Of a stretch of DNA of 64,000 bases, positions 49,280-60,496 are shown one piece after another. The translations under genes and the position numbers were made by a program. The stretch covers positions 1 to 64,000 of the forward strand of contig JADJYK010000014.1 of NCBI GenBank assembly GCA_016719815.1, in the 5' to 3' direction. The DNA comes from Chitinophagaceae bacterium (GTDB taxonomy: Bacteria > Bacteroidota > Bacteroidia > Chitinophagales > Chitinophagaceae). Each line of letters starts with the position of its first letter. The first letter of the stretch is position 1. The notes under the pieces are model-generated. The model had not been told where the DNA came from. It did no database searches and was given only the letters and a program-made list of their open reading frames with translations.

Positions 49280-52200
49280 CTACCTGATATGCACTTTACC
49301 CGTCGCCAGTTTTGTACCAGTAGCATCGCCAATCACCACATAATAAATTCCGGTGTTGGCCCCGGTAAGGTTTACCGGAAGCAATGTGTACAGCCCTGTA
49401 ACGGTAAACACTTTATTGTAAACCTGCGATCCTCTCGAATCAAATATTACCAGCGAACGCTGCGTGGCAGTTCCGCCATTATTATAATATGAAACGGTAA
49501 AGTTTCCGTCATTGGGTGTCGGGAAGATGAACAACCTGCTGCTAACACCTGCATCAATTGTTATCGGTGATGATAATGCAGAACAGAATAAACCACTTAT
49601 CCATGTTTCTCTTACTCCAACCTGGTAAGAACCTGTATGTGCCACATCCACGGTATAAGTATTTCCGGTAACTGTTAATGGGTTCAGGTTATATGTCCAC
49701 GAAGTGGTAAACGTACCACCGGTAGAAGCACTTGGTGTTGCAGTAAGTGTAGTTGTTTGTCCGGGCAGCAATGAAGACAGAACAGGAGCCTGAGTCAGGC
49801 CGATAGTTGGTGTTGCCCTTACAGTAAGAATACCAGTATTGGAAACTGCAGGAGTTGTACAAGTAGCATTAGATAGCAAACAACGATACCTGTTGTTGCT
49901 CATTGCTGCAATTACACCGTTAAGTGATAATGATGCGGTATTGGCTCCAGAAACATTAGACCAGCTGGCACCACCATCTGTACTTACCTGCCACTGATAA
50001 ATAATTACAGGCACACTTGTTCCGGCTACAGTAAATGTGGCGTTGCCACCAGAACAAATTTCAACATTTGCAGGTTGCGCCGATACTGTTACAGGTGCAT
50101 ATACAGTTAAAATCGCCGCAGAAGAAGTTGCCGCAGGCGAGCAGGTGCCGCTAACTACACAGCGATAACGGTTATTGTTCAATCCAACAGTAACTGCAGC
50201 AGCCGTATAGATCGATGAAGTGGCTCCGCTAATATTAGTGTAGCTGGTTCCTCCATCTGCGCTTACCTGCCACTGATACCCAATACCTGTACCGCTTGCT
50301 GTTACACTAAAAGTATTGCTGCTGCCACTGCACAATGTTGCATTTTGCGGATGAGCACTTATAGCCGGTAGTGTATTCACCGCTATGGCTGCCGCATTAG
50401 ATATTGTTGGCGTTGTACAGGAAACAGAAGAAAGAAGGCAACGATACTGATATGTATTCATGCCTGCTGTGGCACCGGTTATATTCAAGGTTGCCATTGC
50501 AGAACCGGCATAAACTCCACCGTCAGACAGATTGGTAAATCCGCTGCCTGTATTTATTTGCCATTGGTAAATAATACCTGTGCCGCTACCAGCAACAGTA
50601 AAACTGGTGTTGCTGCCTTCGCAAACAGTCTGATTAGCAGGCTGGGTTGTTATTGCAACAGAAGTAGCTACCGTAAGCAATGCACAGTTGGAATTAGCCG
50701 CTGGCGTACAGGTGCCGCTAACCACACACCTGTATCCCGTATTGTTCATTCCGGTTGTAATACCTGATAATGTATAACTGGCAGAAGTGGCACCGCTGAT
50801 ATTGGTCCACGGCCCCGAACAACCAGAAGCACTGGATTGCCATTGATAGGAAATGCCGGTGCCTGTTGCAACAACCGAGAATGTATTACTGCTGCCTGAA
50901 CATACTGTTACACTTTGCGGATGCGTTGTAATGGCCGGTAAAGTATTCACAGTAAGTACCGCGGCATTTGAGTTAGTGCTTGCACAAGTATTACTAACCA
51001 CACACCGGTATTGGTTTCCGCTTAATGCTGCTGTTACTCCGGTTAAAGTATAGCTTGCACTTGTAGCCCCGCTGATATTCGTCCATGTACCACCGCCATT
51101 AGTGCTTATCTGCCATTGGTAAGTACCACCAACAGCCGCTACACTAAATGTGGCATTTGAACCTTCGCAAACTGTTGGAGATGCCGGTTGTGTTGTCATG
51201 GTGGGCCCTGTACCGGGATTAATAGTGTATGCAACATTCACTGTTTGGGTGGTAGCCCCAACAGCCGTTCCCTGTATTGTAATATTGTATGTCCCTGAAA
51301 TTAACAAGTTTGTATTGTTAAGCGTAACCACACTGCTGTTGCCGGGTGTAACAGGGTTAGAACTAAACGAAACAAAAGTACCGCCGGGCACACCGCTTGT
51401 TGCAGTCAATGTTACCGGCCCGGAGAAACCTCCGATACTGTTTGTTCCGAGTGTAACAGCCATACTTGTGGGAGCAGGGCAAGCGGCAGTAGCCGGGGAA
51501 GGGGTATTAAAAGTAAACCCGGAATTAAATGAAGGAATTGTAGCTGTCCACATTCCACGTCCGTGAGTGGCAGCTAACACTGTACGGTCACCTGCACGGT
51601 ACTTAATCATATCCGTCCGCACATTGGGAAAAGTAGTGTTGGGCGTCCATACTGTGCTGGCACCATTCAGCAAATCAGTTTCCCACACACCTGTTTCAGT
51701 CGCAATAATTGCTTTATTATTATCGTCCGGGTGAAACATCGCCCATCTAACTGGCATGTTTGGCAGGTTTCCATCACTGGCAGTCCAGTTGGTACCCCCG
51801 TTTGATGATACCCAGATATTGGTAACATTATAACTTGAATAAATGGCCATCAGGTTTTGCTCAGTAGAGCCTGTTACGATACAATTTACATAACCAGATG
51901 CACCGGTTGGTGTAATTGCTGTTGCAGTTGGGGTTGCAGTTTCTGCATTATCAACCCTGAAAACAGTGGCCGAACCAGTGCCAAAAAAAACTCTGTTTGC
52001 AGTGAAGGGAGAAACATGTACAGCAGATACGTTACCCGAACCAAATGCAGTTACGGTTACGACTGTTGTTGTTGCCCCAGTTTGCGGATTATCCCATCGC
52101 AGGTAATTTCCAGCCGAGTTACAGGCATAAATTCTGTTACCGGTATTGTCATAATCCCATGGATTTACAAACCGGCCTGTACTTTTGGTTATTTACAGGT

Positions 52201-53808
52201 GTGCTCCAGGTGCTGCCGCCATTTGTACTTCTTCTGTATACATTATAAACATAAGAGCCAAACTGATACTGAGGTTCATCCTGATCTATAGCTGAATAGC
52301 AACCATCTCCGCCGGCAAACTCAACAGAAGTACTCAATCCGGGGTTGCTGAACTGGTGCATACCGTTATCCTGTGCACCGCCAATAAAATAATCTGTAGT
52401 AACAGGGTGAATAGCGCAGGAATAAAACTGTTTTATTCTCAGCCCTACATTTCTGTCTCTGATGGTTGTACCACCATCTGCTGAATAATGCACACCCCCG
52501 TCACAACCAAAAAGCAGTTTGCTGCCACCATCCCACCATTGAATATCATGTTGATCGGCATGTACATATTGGCCAGATGTTCCGACCCATGCGGAAATTT
52601 TGACCATGTTGCACCGCCATTGGTTGTTTCATAACAATCAATTCCTCCAACAATACAATTAGTAGGGTCAGAGGGGTTTATAGCTGCAGAAAGATCGTAC
52701 CAGCCCTGACCGTTTGCCCATCCACTTGTAGGTTGAGTTGTTGTGGCCGCCCAGTTTACACCCCCATCTGTTGACTTCCAAATTGTAGGCACCAGGTGGC
52801 TGCTGTTATCCGGCAAAGCAAAAAGAGTATTGCCCGAAACAGCCAGTTCTGTCCTTTGGTTGAAAGTTGTAAAGGGGATTGTGGCTGCATTCCAGCCGCT
52901 GGGCTGTAGTTGCGTTTCCGGATTGTCGGTATAACGGTATCCTGATGTACTGAAAATTCCTGTAGTAACATGTAAGCGACCCGCTACAGCTGTTGAAGTT
53001 ATCTCCAAATCACATACATCATTTCCAATACCAGAAGGAGTTATGGTTGTCCAGCTATTGCCCCCATCTGTTGAACGCAGCAATCCTGAAGACCTTGTAC
53101 CTAAGTACACATTGCCCAGGTAATCGCAAAGAATACGAGTGCCGTTTATATATGAGCTGGTACTTGAAAGAAAACTCCAGGTTGTGCCTCCATCCACACT
53201 TTTAAAAACTCCTACTCCCCTAACAGCATCAGAATTTCCATAAGATTCTCCGGTACACAAATACATGAAATTTTGAAACCCTGGTCTTGGGTCCTGGCAA
53301 ATGTCTGCAATCGCAAGGTTATTCATCCTTTCGTCAACAGCAACCCAGTTGGCAGGAGAAACTGTAATGTCTGATGTTTTCCATAAGCCGCCTGCTACAC
53401 TTCCTACAAAAACAGTTTTATGTGTGGCATCTGATGAATCCACCATTATTGCCCTTACCCTTCCGGAAGGAATACCGCCATTGGCACGGGTATTACCGTT
53501 CGATGGGCCAGGCACATCACTTACCGGACCTCTTTCAGACCAGCTTAAGGCTTCTGTGAAGTTATCCAGCAGTCTGAGTTGTTTCCTGGTCAGGTCCGTT
53601 GCTTCTATTGCAAGCCTGAGTTGCTGCCAGGGAACTTTGCCGGTTATGGGATCTTTAGTTCTTTCTATTTCAAAATCCAGAGTCTGAGCAGGCCCGTCAT
53701 ATCTGAATTTTCCCTCTTCCATATTTTCAGCAGAACTATTGAATTTGCAGGCAGAAAAAGCAAAATAGCTCCTGCTATTAGCACAGGTAATCCTGAATTT
53801 TTTTTCAT
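49280..53808 (-). CDS. Giant secreted beta-propeller, five Ig-like repeat, T9SS protein (three frameshifts)
   Basis: About 1509 residues after merging. The start at 53808 gives a signal with a possible lipobox (AFSAC). Propeller blades carry the G-x-T/S-W motif (KSVDGGTTWSF, RSTDGGNSWTT, RSTNGGSTWST), as in VPS10/sortilin. Next comes a domain with TLTATSGVPGGTFVSFSSNP, then five tandem Ig-like units of about 85-95 residues, each with TVCSGSSNTFSV-type and YRCVVSGTC-type strands (DNA about 49820-51205). The T9SS domain at the end is FIFPTPNDGNFTVSYYNN to GIYYVVIGDATGTKLATG. Breaks lie near 52175, 52600 and 53775 (the last a T-run). Probably a surface adhesin. Confidence 0.86.
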
Positions 53809-53847
53809 ATTGATTTTTTTTCGATTTAATGCGGGAGAAACTATTGC

Positions 53848-53876
53848 CGAAAATAAGGATTTTTAGTAGTCAGCAA
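53848..53876 (-). promoter_or_regulatory. Promoter of the propeller-Ig gene
   Basis: On the minus strand TTG (53874-53876) and TATTTTCG (53848-53855) are 18 bases apart, matching TTG-N17-23-TAnnTTTG with one mismatch. The start codon lies about 40 bases downstream. Confidence 0.4.
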
Positions 53877-53996
53877 TTAGAATAACGTATTTTCAAAATA
53901 ATTGGTTGTATTAAGTCAATTATTTTGAAAAAGAGGAAGTGCTTTTCCTAAGTAGTTTGTTATCACTCACCTGTGCTGAGTTCTGCTATTACCAGA

Positions 53997-54377
53997 CTAT
54001 TTAAAGGCTACCATACTAATCTCTACATTCACAAATTTTGGCAGTGCACTTACCTGCACAGTTTCCCTGGCAGGAAAATCGCTGTCGAAATACTTACCAT
54101 ACACCTCATTAACTTCTGCAAAGCGGTTCATATCTGTAATAAAAATTGTGGTCTTGACCACATTGTTAAAGCCCATTCCGGCTGCCTGTAAAATAGCCTT
54201 CAGGTTATGCATTACCTGGTGGGTTTCTTCCTGAATATCCTTATTTTTCATTGCTCCCGTTGTTGGGTCAATGCAAATCTGGCCGGAAATAAACAACATA
54301 TTACCTGCCAAAACGGCCTGGTTATATGGACCAATAGGAGCCGGAGCACCAGGGTTATTAATGATTTCCTTATTCAT
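53997..54377 (-). CDS. ridA: RidA-family enamine/imine deaminase
   Basis: Intact, 126 residues. The family signature occurs as NNPGAPAPIGPYNQAV at the N-terminus, LFISGQICIDPTTG, then the catalytic Arg in FPARETVQVSALPKFVNVEI. RidA hydrolyses reactive enamines from pyridoxal-phosphate enzymes such as threonine dehydratase. It is a cytoplasmic trimer in known cases. The genes around it are unrelated and it probably has its own promoter. Confidence 0.95.
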   Translation of the reverse strand: MNKEIINNPGAPAPIGPYNQAVLAGNMLFISGQICIDPTTGAMKNKDIQEETHQVMHNLKAILQAAGMGFNNVVKTTIFITDMNRFAEVNEVYGKYFDSDFPARETVQVSALPKFVNVEISMVAFK

Positions 54378-54428
54378 AATTTAAATTTTCTTATTTGTAT
54401 TCAACGAATATAGCTTTATACATTTTCT

Positions 54429-55076
54429 TTGCAAAAAATATGCATGATGATACTGGTAGTTACTCCCGAACATTCCGGATGGCAGGCAGATGCACTACGC
54501 ACATACAAAATGCCTGCTGAAAAAGTGATTTGGAGCAGTTTGCCAGTTGCCAGCGAACCTGTTGAATCATGTATCGATCTTCTTTTTGATAATAGCAAAG
54601 AGCGGATTAATACTTTAAACAATTTGGGGGCTAACGTTGTTTTTGTTAGTTATGTAGCAGGTACAACAGTTGATTTTCCAGACAATTTTGTACGGATTAA
54701 TGCATGGCCTGGTTTTTTTGAAAGAGAAATAACTGAATGTGCCGCAAAAAACCGCAATATTAGGGAAGTAGCAGAAAAAGTACTTTCCTGTTTTAACAGG
54801 AAAATTGAATGGACTCCAGACATCCCGGGTTTTATAAGTGCCCGGATTATTTCAATGATTGTTAACGAAGCGTATTTTGCACTGAAGGAAGGAGTAAGTA
54901 CAAAGGCTGAGATTGATGCAGCTATGACGCTAGGCACAAGCTATCCCCTGGGACCATTTGCATGGAGTGAAAAAATTGGGCTGAAAAACATTCAAACCCT
55001 GCTTACTGCAATGGCGGCGAGCAACTATCGTTATAAACCTTGTGATTTACTGACAAAAGAAGCTTCAGAACAATGA
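54429..55076 (+). CDS. 3-hydroxyacyl-CoA dehydrogenase C-terminal-domain protein
   Basis: The protein has 215 residues. The C-terminal part has IEWTPDIPGFISARIISMIV, then NEAYFALKEGVSTKAEIDAA and MTLGTSYPLGPFAWSEKIGL, which is the 3-HCDH C-terminal dimer domain. The N-terminal half lacks the GxGxxG of the NAD-binding domain and is only a remnant-like fold (VVTPEHSGWQADALRTYKMP). Catalysis as a dehydrogenase is therefore doubtful. Its stop overlaps the start of tsaB by four bases (ATGA), indicating coupling. An alternative start lies at 54444. Confidence 0.8.
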   Translation: MQKICMMILVVTPEHSGWQADALRTYKMPAEKVIWSSLPVASEPVESCIDLLFDNSKERINTLNNLGANVVFVSYVAGTTVDFPDNFVRINAWPGFFEREITECAAKNRNIREVAEKVLSCFNRKIEWTPDIPGFISARIISMIVNEAYFALKEGVSTKAEIDAAMTLGTSYPLGPFAWSEKIGLKNIQTLLTAMAASNYRYKPCDLLTKEASEQ

Positions 55077-55741
55077 GTTTACTGCTAAATATAGATACTG
55101 CATTATCAACAGCGTCAGTATCTCTGTCAGATAATGATGCTGTAATTTCAATCTATGAAAATGCAAACCAGAAAGATCATAGCAGTTGGTTGCATTCTAC
55201 CATAAAAAGAATCTTTTCAGAAACAAACCACGATATTAGACATCTTAACGCTGTAAGTGTAAACACCGGACCCGGTTCTTATACCGGCTTAAGAGTTGGC
55301 TTATCTGCCGCAAAAGGAATCTCGTATGCATTACAGATCCCGTTAGTTACAGTTAATTCACTGGAGCTGGCAGCCTTTGCCGTGCAAAAAGAGGCTGAGG
55401 ATATTATTTGCGCAGCCATTGATGCCCGACGGCAGGAAATTTACACCGCATTGTACAATAAGAATATAGATGAAGTAAACACCCCGGCGGCTGTCACTAT
55501 TGATAACAATAGTTTTTCAGAAGTGTTGAGTAAACATAAAATACTATTTTGCGGTAATGCAAATTCCAAACTCAAGGGCCTAATCAACAATGTAAATGCA
55601 CATTTTAGCGATACAATTGCAGGGGCAAAACAAATGGCAGAAATTTCTTTTCGGCGATTCTTAAATAAAAACTTTGCCGACCTGGTTAACACAGAGCCAC
55701 TGTATCTGAAAAGTGCATATGTAACCGGACATGACAATTAG
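55073..55741 (+). CDS. tsaB: tRNA threonylcarbamoyladenosine biosynthesis protein TsaB
   Basis: Intact, 222 residues. It opens LLLNIDTALSTASVSLSDND and has VSVNTGPGSYTGLRVGLSAA with KGISYALQIPLVTVNSLE, the landmarks of YeaZ/TsaB. TsaB is an ASKHA-fold partner of TsaD and TsaE in making t6A37 on tRNAs that read ANN codons. The start overlaps the 3-HCDH-like gene. The C-terminal end (EPLYLKSAYVTG) is normal. Confidence 0.93.
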   Translation: MSLLLNIDTALSTASVSLSDNDAVISIYENANQKDHSSWLHSTIKRIFSETNHDIRHLNAVSVNTGPGSYTGLRVGLSAAKGISYALQIPLVTVNSLELAAFAVQKEAEDIICAAIDARRQEIYTALYNKNIDEVNTPAAVTIDNNSFSEVLSKHKILFCGNANSKLKGLINNVNAHFSDTIAGAKQMAEISFRRFLNKNFADLVNTEPLYLKSAYVTGHDN

Positions 55742-55842
55742 TTGACATATATTTACTTATTCAATTATTACTATTATTAATTTTATTTTATTTAATTGAA
55801 CCATAAAATTATCTTTACATCTTACCTCAAAACCACCGGCGC

Positions 55843-56163
55843 ATGAACAATTATTCACTTACATTAAGTAATTCGCTTAAAGTCGATTTACTTAACCTGA
55901 AAAAAGCAGCCCTTGTCCTGAGGGCAATCAATCATAAACTAAGGCAGCAAATGCTTAAGATGATTGATGATTATGGAAAGATTACTGTAACGGAACTTTA
56001 TGTAAACCTGAGACTTGAACAGTCTGTAACATCGCAACACCTGGCTATTTTGAGAAAAGCGGGGTTTGTGAAAACAACCCGTGATGGTAAATACATTTAC
56101 TACTCCGTAAATACAGACAGAATAAAAGAACTTAATAAGTTTATTGACGATTTGCTGAAATAG
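55843..56163 (+). CDS. ArsR-family winged-helix transcriptional regulator
   Basis: Intact, 106 residues. The helix-turn-helix runs through LRQQMLKMIDDYGKITVTEL and LEQSVTSQHLAILRKAGFVK, and the wing is TTRDGKYIYYSVN. The usual metal-binding cysteines (CVC in helix 3) are absent, so the signal is probably not a soft metal. Its neighbour is a double rhodanese protein; sulfur-sensing ArsR proteins normally use cysteine pairs, which are also missing here. A terminator separates the two. Confidence 0.9.
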   Translation: MNNYSLTLSNSLKVDLLNLKKAALVLRAINHKLRQQMLKMIDDYGKITVTELYVNLRLEQSVTSQHLAILRKAGFVKTTRDGKYIYYSVNTDRIKELNKFIDDLLK

Positions 56164-56184
56164 TTATGATAGTACAGGACAAGT

Positions 56185-56218
56185 GCCCGGCTGCAGAAAG
56201 CAGTCCGGCTTTTTTTTA
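56185..56218 (+). terminator. Terminator of the ArsR gene
   Basis: An imperfect 10-base-pair stem GCCCGGCTGC / GCAGTCCGGC with loop AGAAA is followed by nine T residues. Confidence 0.75.
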
Positions 56219-56243
56219 TTTTTGTTCACATAATCAGTAATTA

Positions 56244-56891
56244 ATGGATATTAAAGCACTTAGCACTGACTCATTCAAACAGGCTATTACCGAAGACCTG
56301 ATCATTATCGACTCAAGACAACCCGTTGTTTTTTCTAATGGCTTTATTCCCGGTTCAGTTAATATTGGCTTGCAGGAAAAATTTTCAGAATGGGCAAGTA
56401 ATCTTATTCCTGCAAATTCCCATTTACTGATTGTAACGGAAGCTGGACAGGAAACAGAAACAGCTAACAGGCTGAAACAATCAGGTTTTTCAACTATTTC
56501 AGGTTATCTAAACGGTGGATTTGAAACCTGGAGAAAAGCAGGTGAACCCACAGATATGATTATTGATGTAGAGGCAGACGAATTGATTATGGATATCCCC
56601 TTTGATAATAACCTCGTTATTTTGGATGTGAGAAAAGAAGCAGAGTTTGACCAGGCACATTTAAAAAATGCAATTAATATTCCCTTACTTAAACTTACCG
56701 ATCCTGGCAGTATGGCAAATTTTGAAGATGAGCAAAACATTTATATTTACTCTGCAGGCGGCTACAGAAGTGTTATTGCGGCATCACTGCTCAAAAGACA
56801 GGACATTCACAATTTGCGAAACGTACTTGGAGGCTGGAATAAAATAAAAGAACAGAAAAAAGCAGAACTTGTGAAAGTAAAAAGGGTTTGA
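56244..56891 (+). CDS. Double rhodanese-domain protein lacking active-site cysteines
   Basis: The protein has 215 residues in two rhodanese-like domains. The first has LIIIDSRQPVVFSNGFIPGS and GFSTISGYLNGGFETWRKAG; the second has VILDVRKEAEFDQAHLKNAI and YIYSAGGYRSVIAASLL. The catalytic Cys normally precedes AGGYRS; here it is Ser, and the first domain has VTEAGQET in its place. Both domains should be inactive in sulfur transfer. It resembles the tail of metallo-beta-lactamase/rhodanese fusions but stands alone. Function unknown; it may bind a protein or sulfur compound. Confidence 0.85.
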   Translation: MDIKALSTDSFKQAITEDLIIIDSRQPVVFSNGFIPGSVNIGLQEKFSEWASNLIPANSHLLIVTEAGQETETANRLKQSGFSTISGYLNGGFETWRKAGEPTDMIIDVEADELIMDIPFDNNLVILDVRKEAEFDQAHLKNAINIPLLKLTDPGSMANFEDEQNIYIYSAGGYRSVIAASLLKRQDIHNLRNVLGGWNKIKEQKKAELVKVKRV

Positions 56892-57128
56892 ATATTATCC
56901 CAAAAAATCTTTCAATTTTTTTCATCGTCACTCTTGTTTCTTAATAAAAAGTTAACGCCCCCCCTTTTTAACCACTTGTCATTCAGAATTCTTCATTCAG
57001 ATAAATAGCACCTGTCCGGACAAGCAAGACTTATTAACTTTAATCTACGAAAAGATTAGTACTAAGTTGACCTTGTAACATTGAAGCTTCTCAATCGTTT
57101 AACCATCAACCGTTCTTAACTATTTATC

Positions 57129-59596
57129 ATGAGAATCATAACCTTTGCTTATATCATATCATTCATTCTGTTAACTTCCCTATTGTACGGCCCAGGAAAT
57201 CCTGCCAAAACAACTTTCTGCAAACCGTACGACGAAGCCTGTTAAAGTTGACGGACTGATTAACGATGAAGCATGGAAAGAAGCTGCCATTATGGATAGC
57301 CTGGTTGAGTTCAGGCCTACAGTAGGAAGATCAGAAAATTACGAAACCAGAACCATTTCATACCTTATGTATAATGATGATGGTATTTTTTTGGCGGCTA
57401 TTGCTATGAACGTACCAAAGACAGTATTGCAACTGAGCTGGCCGGCAGAGACGGTTTTGGAACCAATGATTATATCGGTCTTATTTTTGATACTTACTAT
57501 GATAAAATCAACGGATTCGAATACTTTGTAACCCCGCTCAATGAGCAATGGGATGCAAAAATGTCGCCGGGTGATAATGGCGGAGAAGACTTTAGCTGGA
57601 ATGCAGTTTGGGAAAGTGGCGCCGTTATTCATGATGACGGCTGGAGTTTTGAAATGTTTATACCATTCGCTGCCATCCGTTTCAGCAAAAAAGAAGTACA
57701 AACATGGGGCCTTAACATAACCCGGCGCAGAAGAAAAACAGAACAGCAATATACCTGGAACCCTATCAATCCAAATGTAAACGGGTTTCTTACACAAGAA
57801 GGTACATGGACGGGGCTTACTAATATTAAGCCTCCGCTTCGTCTGCAATTTTCTCCCTATTTTTCAACCTATGCTAACCACTATCCTGCCAATACCCCGG
57901 GAGAGAAAAACTGGACATCATCTGTAAACGGCGGTATGGATGTAAAGTACGGCATCAGCCAGGCATTCACATTAGATGCCACTCTTATACCGGACTTCGG
58001 GCAAGTACAAAGCGATAACAGGATTGCAAATCTAACACCCTTTGAAGTTAAGTATCAGGAGAACAGACCATTTTTTAATGAAGGAACTGAACTCTTTAAC
58101 AAAGCCGGTATATTTTATCCACGAAGAATAGGAATTGATCCGGTCCTGCTTCATTCCCCGGATGAGTATATGAACAGTACATACAGATTAGCAGAGTATC
58201 CCGTAGAATCAAAATTGATTAATGCCACAAAGATTTCCGGTCGCACATCAAAGGGATTGGGCATTGGCATGCTAAATGCCATCACAAATACACGGTTTGC
58301 CACAATTGAAAATATTCATACCGGAGATAAAAAAGATGTACTTATTGATCCGCTTACCAATTATAATATCCTGGTACTTGATCAGTCTCTTAAGCATAAT
58401 TCCAGCATTACTTTCACTAACACTAATGTGTGGCGCAGTGGAAACGACTACGATGCTAATGTATCCGTAGCACAGTTTAGCCTGAACGACAAAAAAAATA
58501 CATGGACTGTAAGTGGTAAATTAGGTCTGAGTATACTAACGGGAGCGGACGATCAAAGAAAAATCTTTCCGGATATGGGCACGGTATTTCATTTGGAAAA
58601 GTAAGCGGCCGGTTTACTTTCAGTATCAGCCAGGATTTTATTACGAAGAAATTTCATGGAAACGATCTTGGATATTTTACCAATAACAATTTTATTGATC
58701 ACAAGTTATACGCTGGTTATAACTGGCTCAAGCCAACAAAGTGGTACAACAACATGTACTTCAATTTCAATGCTTATTACTCCAGAAGGCTGGTAAATCC
58801 TGCAGCTTTTCAGGGGTTGAATGTTAGTGCTAACATAAATGGCCAGTTAAAAAACTTATGGCATGCAGGGTTTTATGCGGGTTATGAGCCTGCTGGAAAG
58901 AACTTTTATGAACCCCGAATTGAAGGCCGGTTTTTTAAAGGATGGTCTAACTACTTTGGGGGAATATTTATCAATACAAATGAAGCCAAAAAGTATGCCA
59001 CCGGGATTGAGATGATGTTTGTTGACAGGTCAATATTCAGCAGTAAAAGATACATGTTTGAATTTAATAACCGGTACAGGTTCAACAACAAGATTACAAT
59101 TTATCATTCTATTGAATTTAGCCCGCAAAAGCGAAATGCAGGATTTGCAGATATAGATGAAGAAACAAATGATGTTATTTTCGGAAAAAGGGATATTAGT
59201 GAGATTGAGGATGTGCTGGGAGCAAAATATAGTTTTAACAGCAAAATGAACATCAATCTCAGAGTACGGCATTACTGGAACCAGGTAAGATATTCGCAGT
59301 ATTTTACGCTGCAAGAGGATGGCTCATTGAAAGAAAATAACTCTTTCAGAGGTAATGCAAATATGAACATCAACTTTTTTAACGTTGACCTGGTTTATAC
59401 CTGGCAATTTGCCCCCGGAAGTTTTCTTAATGTCGTTTGGAAAAACGCTGCAGAAAATTTTGGCAGAGATATATCCGGAAATTATTTCAAAAACATGGAC
59501 AACACAATGCAGGCAAAAGACAATAATAATTTTTCGATGAAGGTTATATATTTTCTCGATTATTTAACCCTGAAAAAAAGAGTAAAGAAAGACTAA
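57129..59596 (+). CDS. DUF5916 / family-9 carbohydrate-binding-like outer-membrane protein (three frameshifts)
   Basis: About 822 residues merged. The start at 57129 gives a signal peptide (MRIITFAYIISFILLTSLLY). The N-terminal domain (VKVDGLINDEAWKEAAIMDS, DYIGLIFDTYYDKINGFEYF) resembles a family-9 carbohydrate-binding fold, and VQSDNRIANLTPFEVKYQEN is the DUF5916 signature. The C-terminal half alternates aromatic strands (HAGFYAGYEPAGKNFYEPRI, VRHYWNQVRYSQYF) and is probably a beta-barrel. Frame breaks lie near 57200, 57390 (a T-run short by one) and 58580 (a G-run short by one). Role unknown; it could be a glycan or metal-linked outer-membrane protein. Confidence 0.82.
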
Positions 59597-59600
59597 TTAA

Positions 59601-60478
59601 TCACCTGACCACTTCACCAAACTCCGGTTTCCACTCATGCTTCCAGCGGCGGTGGCTCCATAACCACATTTCCGGCTGTTCGATAACCATGTTTTTGAGA
59701 AAGTCAACATACTTACCTGTCAGTTCTGCAGGCGGCATCATTGATGCATCATCAGTAATTAAAATAAACTCCGTGTGATAATATCCCCGTTTTATTTTCT
59801 TTACAAAAGCAAATACGACCGGGCATTTTTTTTCTCTGGCTGAACGTTCCGGACCTTTAATAAAGGGTGTGGGTTTACCAAAAAAACTGAACCAATATGA
59901 GTTTCCCGGATGACCCGGATTTTGATCAGCCACCAACACCAAAGCATGCTGCCTGTTCCGCCAGGGCAAAAAAGCATTCTTCATGTCAGTAGCAGGTATC
60001 ATTGCTGTTCCATACTTACAGCGCAACCTGAAAAAATCTTTTCAAACGTTTTGTTAGCAAGGGGCATATATACGCCAACAATCGTTTGTGATATATTGAT
60101 ACAGTAATGATGATTCAGCCACTCCCAGTTAAACTGGTGACCCGCATGTATGTGACAGGATTTTCCTTCTTTATATATTTTATCAAAAACAGAAAAATCG
60201 GCCGTGCAGTGCCTGTTGATGAACTTCCTGCCTGCAGAAAAAAGCTTAATAGTCTCTATAAACGTATCTACAAGATTGTGGTAAAACCCCTTTGCTATCC
60301 GGAGCCTTTCTTTTTCACTTTTTTCCGGAAAAGCCTGTTTGAGATTTGCCATCACCACATTTCGCCGATACTTAAAAATGTAAAACACAAGGCCATAAAC
60401 AGCATCAGAAAATAAGTACAAAACGCTCAATGGCAGTAACGATACAAGCCATAATAAACCATAAACAATGTAATACAT
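59601..60478 (-). CDS. Lysophospholipid/lipid A acyltransferase (LpxL/HtrB-like; one frameshift)
   Basis: About 292 residues. A membrane anchor near the N-terminus (YGLLWLVSLLPLSVLYLF) precedes the catalytic GHQFNWEW box, which has the H-x4-E spacing of the HtrB family. Later segments include VGVYMPLANKTFEKIFF and VLVADQNPGHPGNSYWF. It adds acyl chains to lipid A precursors in the inner membrane. One more T in the run at 60031-60036 joins the frames (RLRCKYGTAMIPATDM). It lies 18 bases after nadB and converges with the DUF5916 gene, the stops four bases apart. Confidence 0.9.
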
Positions 60479-60496
60479 AGCCTGCAAAGATATTGA

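Noticed and set aside
49820..51205. Regular repeats considered as a CRISPR array
   Set aside because: The repeat period is 250-290 bases and codes for Ig-like domains; the units are diverged and lack unique spacers.
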